DNA from: Fibrobacter sp.
GTDB taxonomy: Bacteria; Fibrobacterota; Fibrobacteria; Fibrobacterales; Fibrobacteraceae
Reading direction: 5' to 3'
Assembly (NCBI GenBank): GCA_017550445.1
Contig: JAFZOV010000156.1
Coordinates: 1 to 12,214, forward strand
DNA: 12,214 bases
Shown: positions 5,816 to 12,214 of the stretch, one piece after another
Position numbering within the stretch: position 1 is the first letter of the stretch
Layout of the letters: each line of letters begins with the position of its first letter
Notes under the pieces: model-generated
Seen by the model: only the letters and a program-made list of their open reading frames with translations
Told to the model about the DNA's origin: nothing
The model's database searches: none
Made by a program: the position numbers and the translations under genes

Positions 5816-7590
5816 TATTCGCCCTCCTTTACCGATTCTGCAGTACCTTCGGCATGCGTTTCAGCGAGTGTTCGCATGTAATTCACTAACCCAAGCGCTT
5901 CTTCAGAAGTCAAGCGCCCCGCATAGGGGTTCATATTGACGCGGCCGTTCAAAATGACTTTGACGAGGGAATCAACGCCAAGACTATCGATTCGCTGCAC
6001 GTTCAGCTTTTGCGGAATCGGGTAGAACTCGCGAACAAATTTTTCATTGAATCGGCCGTCTGTCCCGTGACAGGTGGCACAGCGGGCGTTCCAAATGAAC
6101 TTAGAATCCTGGCTATGGTTCAGGGATGCAACCGTTTCGTTGGATTTTTGCGAAGCTCCGCCTGCAAAAAAAGCCCCCATACTGGCAGCCAACAAGACAA
6201 GCAACGCCACACTCAGCCATTTTTCGCAGCGAGACAAATCGAATGATTTTTCGACAAAATAGGCGCGAATGCACAAGGTTAAAGCCGTTACGAGTGCCAC
6301 AATCGGGTACAAGAGCGGAATCACATTCGCAAATGAAAGTTCCACATTTGCAAACACGCTTTGCCCCCAAGCCCAAAGCGTAAACAAGAGAGCCGCAGCA
6401 AAGCCCACCAACAGCGGTAGCCGAAGCACCTGATATTCTTCAGAAGACCAAGGCTGCATGTAAAAGCCCTTCTTCGGCTTTTCCGTACCACGTACGCCAG
6501 CGGATTTTTCTTTTTCAAGTTCCTGTTGCTCGGCATCGGCCAAGTCGGTGCCATCCACTTCGCCAAAGTAGGAGCCAGCCCCTTCCATTTTGCGGTTCAG
6601 GTAACGGCGGATTCCAAAGAACAACAACACAAAGCCGCCCACAGAGAAAGCGACAAGCCCCCAATCAATCCAATTAAAAGACGACGAGGCCTGCAAACCA
6701 AATTCCGGCGAAACAATGTAAATGCGCTCCAAGAATAGCCCAATCAAAATGCTTACCGAAAGCGCAATACGGCCCCACTTGTTTTCGCGAATAACGCTCA
6801 CCATACGGAACTGAGGAAGAATTCCGGCGAAAACCAGAGCCCAAGTGCAAATGGAACCCTTGAGCATCAAGTCCCAAATCCAGATAGCACAGAGAACCCA
6901 GGTGCAAATAAGCTGCAGGCGTTCCAAGAGGCGCACGCGGTAGCCTTCGGCGCAAATCAAGAGGTTCACAAGCGCAAGGCCCGAAAGAATCGCCCCCGCG
7001 ATAAAGTACACCGGGAAGAACGCACCGCGCCACTCGGGCACGAAAGTCGTCGCAAAGTCCAGGCTCACAATGGTATGCACCCAGAGCACCAACGGGAACA
7101 AGAGCCACGCCATGGGCTTGCGGTAGCGTTCCAGCAGCGGGTTCTCGCGGGATTTCAAATGCACACCAAAGAACAGCAGCGACAAAAGCGCGTACACCGC
7201 AATGCAGCAGAAGTCCCAAACCAGAGGCGACCGCACGTTGGCGAAGTTGCCGCGGGCATCGAGGAAGGGGGCCACCATGTAGAAGTTATCGATGACGCCC
7301 AAATGCATCAGCGGGAAGATTCCCGCAAACACGAGACTCACCAACGTGGAAAGTTCTGCAATCAAGGCCGTGCGACGGTCCAGCTTGATATCAAGCGCGA
7401 GGAAAATCGCCGACAGGAGCGTTCCGGCATGGGCTAGGCCAATCCAGAATACAAACAGGCTGATTGGAGTGCCCCAGAATGTCTGCGAATCCGTCATCCA
7501 CGCCGAAGGGCCTTCCAGCACGGCATAGCCCAAGGCGTAAAGTCCCGGTAAGAATAGCGCAAGCCCCGCAAACATCAGGTAGCGAAACAT
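5815..7590 (-). CDS. NrfD/ActC-type quinol-binding membrane subunit fused to cytochrome c
   Basis: A 591-residue fusion. Residues 1-330 carry about ten membrane helices in the NrfD/ActC pattern. WGTPISLFVFWIGLAHAGT (39-57), IFPLMHLGVIDNFYMV (91-106) and RSPLVWDF (120-127) match the ActC subunit of alternative complex III, where quinol is oxidised. A charged linker (about 330-390) leads to three more helices (about 391-475). The C-terminal part, about 490-575, is a class I cytochrome c: CATCH at 504-508 binds one heme c, and Met553 in VNMNPYAG is the likely distal ligand. The last step of electron transfer is thus built onto the quinol-oxidising subunit, whereas in classical Act these are separate proteins (ActC and ActE). 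The start is supported by GGAGG 5 nt upstream within the Fe-S gene, with TAATG overlap. Confidence 0.88.
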   Translation of the reverse strand: MFRYLMFAGLALFLPGLYALGYAVLEGPSAWMTDSQTFWGTPISLFVFWIGLAHAGTLLSAIFLALDIKLDRRTALIAELSTLVSLVFAGIFPLMHLGVIDNFYMVAPFLDARGNFANVRSPLVWDFCCIAVYALLSLLFFGVHLKSRENPLLERYRKPMAWLLFPLVLWVHTIVSLDFATTFVPEWRGAFFPVYFIAGAILSGLALVNLLICAEGYRVRLLERLQLICTWVLCAIWIWDLMLKGSICTWALVFAGILPQFRMVSVIRENKWGRIALSVSILIGLFLERIYIVSPEFGLQASSSFNWIDWGLVAFSVGGFVLLFFGIRRYLNRKMEGAGSYFGEVDGTDLADAEQQELEKEKSAGVRGTEKPKKGFYMQPWSSEEYQVLRLPLLVGFAAALLFTLWAWGQSVFANVELSFANVIPLLYPIVALVTALTLCIRAYFVEKSFDLSRCEKWLSVALLVLLAASMGAFFAGGASQKSNETVASLNHSQDSKFIWNARCATCHGTDGRFNEKFVREFYPIPQKLNVQRIDSLGVDSLVKVILNGRVNMNPYAGRLTSEEALGLVNYMRTLAETHAEGTAESVKEGE

Positions 7591-8492
7591 TAACGCCTCC
7601 CCCGCATGAATACGATGGACGGGTCAAGTGCGGCGAGTTCTCGCGGAGCATACAACACGCGGTCTTTTGTAAGCTTTACCAGCGGAGATTTATCGTCGAG
7701 CCAGTTGCCGAAGATGATGGCGTTCTTGGGGCAGGCTTCGGCGCAAGCGGTTTTGACACCGCGACCACGCCACTCGGCATCTGCTGTCGTTACGCCGACA
7801 CTGAGTTTGGTTTTGAATTCGAGGCGGTCATTCTGCAGGCGGTGCAGGCACAGGCTGCATTTTTCCATGACGCCCTTGTCGCGAAGCGGAACTTCTTTGT
7901 TGAACTGGCGAGCAAGTCCGAGCTTTTGAGCATCGTTGAAATTAAACTTGCGAGCCTGAACGGGGCAATTCGCGCCACAGAAACGGCTCCCGGTACAGCG
8001 TTTGTACATCATGGCGCTCAGACCATCGGGCGTGTGGTTCGCGGCACCTGTCGGGCAGACTTTTTCGCAGGGGGCATTGCCGCAATGAGCACACATGAAG
8101 GGAGCGTTTCCACGCATTTCGACCCAGTGCATAAAGCGGTTGCGGGCGGCATCTTCTTCGGGAACGAGCGGCACATTGTTTTCGAGGTTGCAGGCCAGAA
8201 TACACTTGCCGCAGCCGTCGCACTTGTCGAGGTCGATTGCCATGCCAAAGCGGTTCAAGTTCGAGGCCCCCGGAATCTTGAGTGCACCCGGTGTCGGAAC
8301 CTTCACAAGGTCAAGCGACTTTTTCGCCTGCGACATCGCGAGGCGGACTTCGTCTTCAAAGCGCTTGAGTTCGGGCACCGAGAGCTGCGACGCGATATCG
8401 CCGAGAACTGCCGACTTGCGGCAGCCAAACAGCAGTCCCATGACTGCCACTAGCGAGCAACTCTTGATGAATTCGCGACGATCCATTCCCAT
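7590..8492 (-). CDS. Tat-exported iron-sulfur protein, ActB C-terminal/PsrB-like
   Basis: A 300-residue four-cluster ferredoxin subunit. The N-terminus has a twin-arginine motif (DRREFIK, residues 4-10), a hydrophobic stretch and a possible lipobox ending LLFGC (Cys24), so it is exported folded and perhaps lipid-anchored. Cluster Cys groups are 91/94/97/101, 134/137/142/146, 166/172/176, and 212/215 with 250/254. In the third group, CTGSRFCGANCP, Ser169 replaces a Cys, as Thr does in ActB (CxGTxxC). This is consistent with one [3Fe-4S] and three [4Fe-4S] clusters. The large molybdopterin-like N-terminal domain of ActB is absent. I chose ATG 8492, with AAGG 6 nt upstream. GTG 8507 and ATG 8486 are alternatives. 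It should wire the NrfD subunit to the pentaheme cytochrome. Confidence 0.9.
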   Translation of the reverse strand: MGMDRREFIKSCSLVAVMGLLFGCRKSAVLGDIASQLSVPELKRFEDEVRLAMSQAKKSLDLVKVPTPGALKIPGASNLNRFGMAIDLDKCDGCGKCILACNLENNVPLVPEEDAARNRFMHWVEMRGNAPFMCAHCGNAPCEKVCPTGAANHTPDGLSAMMYKRCTGSRFCGANCPVQARKFNFNDAQKLGLARQFNKEVPLRDKGVMEKCSLCLHRLQNDRLEFKTKLSVGVTTADAEWRGRGVKTACAEACPKNAIIFGNWLDDKSPLVKLTKDRVLYAPRELAALDPSIVFMRGRR

Positions 8493-8508
8493 AAGATACC
8501 TTACCACG

Positions 8509-9072
8509 CTAGCGATGGCAAGCGGCGCAATAGGTTGCCGCCGGTTTAAAGCCTTTTTCCTTGAAAGTTTCGCCGCGATGGCACTTTAAGCAACTTTGCA
8601 TGTCAAATTTTTCGCCGCCGTAACGGTTCTGCATGTGGCCGACACCATGGCAGTCGCTACAGGCTACGCCTGCCGCCGCATGTACACCGTGATGGAACAC
8701 CACATGTTCCGGCAAAATACGTTTGTGCGACCAGGGGCGGTCATCGGCCTTGGCAAGCACGGAATCCAGCGTCTCGATTCCCGGTTTCTCGGTGAGCGGG
8801 AGGCGGTGGCAATCCATACAGTCGGCCTTAGCAGGCATGTAGGCATTCGCTGTCGAACGCGCACCCGTATGGCAGGCGGCGCAATCCATGCCGATAGAAT
8901 CGCCGTGCAGGGCATGGTCAAAAGGAATCGGACCCGGAGCATGCCGCGGCACACGCGGCTCCCCCATCAAGAAATCCGCCAAGAAAAATGCAAAAACCAC
9001 ACCGAACACCAGCGTCGCCAATTTGAGCGATGGCTTTGCATTTAAGACAGTCTTTCTATTCAAGTCAAGCAT
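8509..9072 (-). CDS. Membrane-anchored pentaheme cytochrome c
   Basis: A 187-residue protein with one N-terminal membrane helix (residues about 18-36, LATLVFGVVFAFFLADFL) and a periplasmic domain carrying five CXXCH heme sites: CAACH (64-68), CMDCH (85-89), CSDCH (138-142), CLKCH (161-165) and CAACH (182-186), the last almost at the C-terminus. Extra histidines (FDHALHGD, WSHKR, FHHGVH) offer distal ligands for bis-His hemes, as in cytochrome c7/NapC/NrfH-related and ActA proteins. Five hemes with a single anchor match ActA of alternative complex III. Its stop is 16 bp before the Fe-S gene. The start ATG 9072 lacks a clear Shine-Dalgarno sequence, and the 92-bp gap to the preceding cytochrome gene is filled by two kinds of repeats. 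Confidence 0.92.
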   Translation of the reverse strand: MLDLNRKTVLNAKPSLKLATLVFGVVFAFFLADFLMGEPRVPRHAPGPIPFDHALHGDSIGMDCAACHTGARSTANAYMPAKADCMDCHRLPLTEKPGIETLDSVLAKADDRPWSHKRILPEHVVFHHGVHAAAGVACSDCHGVGHMQNRYGGEKFDMQSCLKCHRGETFKEKGFKPAATYCAACHR

Positions 9073-9088
9073 ATCTAGTTGTCAAAGT

Positions 9089-9123
9089 CATTCCACATCC
9101 CACACTTCACATCCCACATTTCC
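9089..9123. repeat. Heptamer tandem array (5 units) inside the cytochrome operon
   Basis: Five consecutive heptamers: CATTCCA, CATCCCA, CACTTCA, CATCCCA, CATTTCC. The same family as 5341-5368. It lies between the monoheme and pentaheme cytochrome genes and directly abuts the hairpin element at 9122-9167. Confidence 0.75.
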
Positions 9124-9167
9124 TTTCGTCTCTCGTCTGTAGGCGCGAAGCGCCGTTCTTTCGTCTA
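9122..9167 (-). repeat. GACGARAG hairpin element, copy 1
   Basis: Read on the minus strand, these 46 bp align without gaps to 11395-11440 inside ligA. Differences are three or four isolated substitutions plus four changes that form two complete compensatory pairs in the central hairpin (GGCGC-TTC-GCGCC here, GGACC-TTC-GGTCC in ligA). The first three bases of the element (TAG) are the stop codon of the monoheme cytochrome gene. Confidence 0.8.
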
Positions 9168-9542
9168 CTTTGGTCTCCCCGGGTCATCTGGATTCTTTAA
9201 AATGTACAGGAGCCAGGCAGTCATCATTTTCGCCTGTTCTTCGGTCAGCGGAGTGATGTCCATGGCGGGCCACTCATCCGGGTGCTTCGGCGTCGGGTGC
9301 ATCAAGTACTTGACCATTTCTTCTGGCTTTTCGGCATACTGCGCCACATTGTCACGCATCGGGGGCGCGGCAAACTTGCGCGCCCAGCGGTGGCAAGCCT
9401 TACATTCGTTATTGAAATACTCTTGAGCGTTTTGCTTTAATTCGGGCGTTACAGGCGGAAGTACGGACAAATTCGAGACAGCATCTACCGCAAAAAGCGT
9501 ACATGCCACTCCGAATACAAATGCCGCAACGCGCAATTTCAC
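9165..9542 (-). CDS. Monoheme cytochrome c, first gene of the electron-transfer operon
   Basis: A small c-type cytochrome (125 residues from this start). Residues 1-20 (MKLRVAAFVFGVACTLFAVD) form a signal peptide or anchor. CKACH (47-51) binds one heme c, and Met in EWPAMDI near the C-terminal third is the probable distal ligand, followed by a last helix (EQAKMMTAWLLYIL) typical of class I cytochromes. I chose GTG 9542 because AAGGA lies 10 nt upstream and the product then starts with a standard signal. An in-frame GTG at 9575 adds 11 residues and lies 6 nt after a TATATT box, so a longer leaderless start is also possible. The stop TAG is part of the adjoining repeat element. It is likely an electron acceptor of the complex encoded downstream. 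Confidence 0.88.
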   Translation of the reverse strand: MKLRVAAFVFGVACTLFAVDAVSNLSVLPPVTPELKQNAQEYFNNECKACHRWARKFAAPPMRDNVAQYAEKPEEMVKYLMHPTPKHPDEWPAMDITPLTEEQAKMMTAWLLYILKNPDDPGRPK

Positions 9543-9581
9543 TAAAACACCATCCTTACGAGGCAAAAACCCCACACATCA

Positions 9582-9587
9582 AATATA
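9582..9587 (-). promoter_or_regulatory. -10 box of the cytochrome operon
   Basis: TATATTTG on the minus strand is identical to the -10 region of the three tRNA promoters. The -35 region is poor. It lies in the 75-bp divergent space between the cytochrome operon and the hypothetical gene starting at 9618. No clear promoter was found for the latter. Confidence 0.45.
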
Positions 9588-9617
9588 TGTTTTTATTTTT
9601 ACATGCAGGAGACACAA

Positions 9618-10436
9618 ATGAAAAAGATTCTATTTAGCCTACTGATTTTGGCAATTTATGCCAGCGCGAATACTTGTACAGAAGCGATGTTTGAAATTTC
9701 TAAGCCAAACTTTTATATTTCAAAAACTAAAACATACATTGATTCCATTTTTTACGCCGATACTACAAATTTTTCTGACACAGTATTTGTGCAAGAACGT
9801 TTTAAAAAGAACATCTATAATAATGGTTATCTTGAAAAAACTATTTACGGCTATGTTGGTGATATAGATAACGAATACGCTGAGATTCTTTATTATATAA
9901 ATTCTAAAGACGAAACTGTTCTTTCTGGAAAAGGTATTGAAGTTCTATTCTCAGATTCAGCATCTAGCGACACCAATATTTGGCATCTAAAGTACAGTTA
10001 CAAAGGTTCTTTTGAACAAGAAGACTATATTAAAACAACAAATTCATACATTTCTTATTTGAGCTATAGCCTTGATCACAAACCTTTAGAATATTTAACG
10101 GAATTCTTTTTTAGAAACGATACGCTTGTAAGCAGATATACCGACAACAACAATCTCGATTGGGAACAAAAAACAGAAAATACATACTATGTAGAAGACT
10201 CCAAAGATGATACAAAATGCTATGCGTACAAAAATGATTCTTTAATCAACACGCTGATTTATTATTCAAAAGAAAACGGTTATTCCATTAAATCTGTTTA
10301 CAAAGACGGTTTCAGCGAAATTTTCATGGTCTACCCCAACGGCACTACCGCCATCCACAAGCGTCGCACACCGGTAAAGGTTTCGCCGAAGGTTCGCTAC
10401 TTTGATTTGCTCGGAAGGTATAAATTCACTAAATAA
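9618..10436 (+). CDS. Hypothetical secreted AT-rich protein with a distinct C-terminal tail
   Basis: A 272-residue protein I do not recognise. MKKILFSLLILAIYASANTC is a Sec signal peptide, probably cut after Ala (ASA). The mature part is Tyr/Asn/Asp/Ser-rich with many short strand-like segments (for example TIYGYVGDID, YYSKENGYSIKSVYKDG), reminiscent of repeat-type beta proteins. The start ATG 9618 has AGGAG 6 nt upstream. Base composition is strongly AT-rich until about 10325, after which the last 37 or so codons (FMVYPNGTT onward) are GC-rich like the native genes. The tail ends with VRYFDLLGRYKFTK, where FDLLGR recalls the Y/F-D-L-L-G-R motif of type IX C-terminal sorting domains. That resemblance is weak because the rest of such a domain is missing. 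It is transcribed divergently from the cytochrome operon. Confidence 0.7.
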   Translation: MKKILFSLLILAIYASANTCTEAMFEISKPNFYISKTKTYIDSIFYADTTNFSDTVFVQERFKKNIYNNGYLEKTIYGYVGDIDNEYAEILYYINSKDETVLSGKGIEVLFSDSASSDTNIWHLKYSYKGSFEQEDYIKTTNSYISYLSYSLDHKPLEYLTEFFFRNDTLVSRYTDNNNLDWEQKTENTYYVEDSKDDTKCYAYKNDSLINTLIYYSKENGYSIKSVYKDGFSEIFMVYPNGTTAIHKRRTPVKVSPKVRYFDLLGRYKFTK

Positions 10437-10439
10437 AAT

Positions 10440-10473
10440 GGATTGCTTCGTCGTAGAACTCCTCGCAATGACG
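10440..10473. repeat. GGATTGC...GCAATGACG intergenic repeat
   Basis: A 34-bp sequence of a type recurrent, from memory, in several bacterial genomes as dispersed intergenic repeats (GTCATTGCGAGGAG...GACGAAGCAATCC on the other strand). ATTGC (10442-10446) can pair with GCAAT (10465-10469), and CGTC (10449-10452) with GACG (10470-10473), an interleaved order. It begins 3 nt after the stop of the preceding gene and ends 8 nt before the mntP ATG, replacing any normal leader. Confidence 0.65.
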
Positions 10474-10481
10474 TATTAATC

Positions 10482-11045
10482 ATGGGTATTATTGAAATTA
10501 TCATTATCGCAATTGTAGAGGCAATGGATTGCTTCGCAGTCTCTATCGCCACAGGACTTTCTAAGTCGGGAATCAAGTACAGCCGAGCCATGCTCCAGGC
10601 GGTAAGCTTCGGAGTATTCCAGGGCGGCATGACCTTGCTCGGATTTTTCCTCGGGAACTTTGCAGAACGCTGGTTCAGTTCCGTGGGCACGCCTATCGCC
10701 TGCACCATCCTCTGCATTCTAGGTGGCCGCATGATTTGGGGCGCCGTACGTGGAGATTCTGGCGAAGAAGAAGGCGAACAGATGGCCGCGAAGAACTTAA
10801 CTATCGCAAATATTCTGCTGCTTTCGATTGCGACAAGTATTGACGCATTCGCTGTCGGAATCTCGTTTGCATTCATCAAGGCGAACATGGTTCTTGCCAC
10901 CAGCGCCATCGCCCTTGCAAGCTTTATCATGGGCGTTATCGGCTACGAAATCGGCCGCCATGCCGCCAAAAAATTCAAGACCAAGATTCCCGAAATTATC
11001 GCAGGCATTATCTTAATCGGCATCGGCATCAAAATGTTTTTCTAG
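10482..11045 (+). CDS. mntP: MntP, manganese efflux pump
   Basis: A 187-residue inner-membrane protein of the MntP (YebN) family, which exports Mn(II) and protects against manganese overload. The six-helix layout with internal repeat is clear: AMDCFAVSIATG (residues 14-25, Asp16) in the first half and TSIDAFAVGISFAF (118-131, Asp121) in the second are the paired acidic membrane motifs, and LGGRMIWGAVRG (80-91) precedes the acidic loop EEEGEQ. Length matches the E. coli protein (about 188). I chose ATG 10482. The TTG at 10443 would translate the intergenic repeat. No Shine-Dalgarno sequence is visible. No yybP-ykoY-type manganese riboswitch is present, because only 45 bp separate it from the upstream stop and most of that is a repeat. 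Confidence 0.93.
   Translation: MGIIEIIIIAIVEAMDCFAVSIATGLSKSGIKYSRAMLQAVSFGVFQGGMTLLGFFLGNFAERWFSSVGTPIACTILCILGGRMIWGAVRGDSGEEEGEQMAAKNLTIANILLLSIATSIDAFAVGISFAFIKANMVLATSAIALASFIMGVIGYEIGRHAAKKFKTKIPEIIAGIILIGIGIKMFF

Positions 11046-12214
<1,169 letters not shown>

Noticed and set aside
7464..8453. Long plus-strand open frame (329 codons) opposite the Fe-S protein gene
   Set aside because: It is a GC-rich antisense shadow. The minus-strand frame has all four Fe-S cluster motifs, a Tat signal and operon spacing, while the plus-strand product shows no recognisable domain.
9089..9167. CRISPR array
   Set aside because: The repeat units are 7 bp without spacers, and the hairpin element occurs once here. 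There are no cas genes.
10437..10481. yybP-ykoY manganese riboswitch before mntP
   Set aside because: Only 45 bp separate mntP from the previous stop and they are mostly the GGATTGC repeat. There is no room for the riboswitch.
10523..10535. Second copy of the ATGGATTGCTTCG repeat inside mntP
   Set aside because: The 13-bp identity with 10438-10450 falls on the conserved AMDCFAVS coding motif, and the match ends at once, so it is most likely coincidence.

Overview
The window looks like chromosomal DNA of a Gram-negative, anaerobe-type bacterium. I favour Fibrobacter (Fibrobacterota). This is an inference from the mix of genes (TrmFO, a PorV/PorQ-like outer-membrane barrel, a reduced alternative-complex-III-like operon, MntP, NAD-dependent LigA), the AT-rich orphan genes with short secretory leaders, and the dense small palindromic repeats. 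No 16S rRNA is present, so the assignment is not proven.

Layout. (1) 1-1081: the 3' part of trmFO. It runs head-on, with a 1-nt gap, into a RelB/RelE-type toxin-antitoxin pair (1083-1690, minus strand), whose promoter carries a perfect 12-bp palindromic operator. (2) 1901-2881: an AT-rich gene of unknown function with an N-terminal membrane anchor. (3) 2891-3476: a minus-strand tRNA cluster. It holds a short tRNA-Pro 3'-end remnant, an intact tRNA-Pro(TGG), a second tRNA-Pro(TGG) split in its T-loop by a 107-bp multi-hairpin insertion, and tRNA-Lys(TTT). Promoters of the form -35 / 17 bp / TATATT are visible for each full copy. (4) 3563-5338: an outer-membrane beta-barrel gene and a glycosyltransferase-like gene. 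(5) 9542-5366, minus strand: a five-gene electron-transfer operon encoding a monoheme cytochrome c, a membrane-anchored pentaheme cytochrome c, a Tat-exported four-cluster iron-sulfur protein, a fused NrfD/ActC-type quinol-binding membrane subunit plus cytochrome c, and a small polytopic membrane protein. (6) 9618-10436: a secreted AT-rich protein of unknown function with a compositionally different C-terminal tail. (7) 10482-11045: mntP, a manganese exporter. (8) 11073-end: ligA, cut by the window edge and carrying an in-frame repeat insertion.

How they work together. The operon resembles alternative complex III (Act), a quinol:cytochrome c oxidoreductase. Quinol would be oxidised at the NrfD subunit, and electrons would pass through the Fe-S protein and hemes to a periplasmic acceptor not encoded here. 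It lacks the large molybdopterin-like domain of classical ActB, and it fuses the membrane and monoheme subunits.

The most unusual content is a population of small repeats: a palindromic element in a tRNA T-loop; a GACGARAG-type hairpin element found both in-frame inside ligA and at the end of a cytochrome gene, with two compensatory base-pair changes between the copies; heptamer tandem arrays at two places; and a GGATTGC...GCAATGACG repeat abutting mntP. Operon-internal genes have strong Shine-Dalgarno sequences, whereas ligA and the antitoxin have a TATATT box exactly 7 nt before ATG, suggesting leaderless mRNAs.
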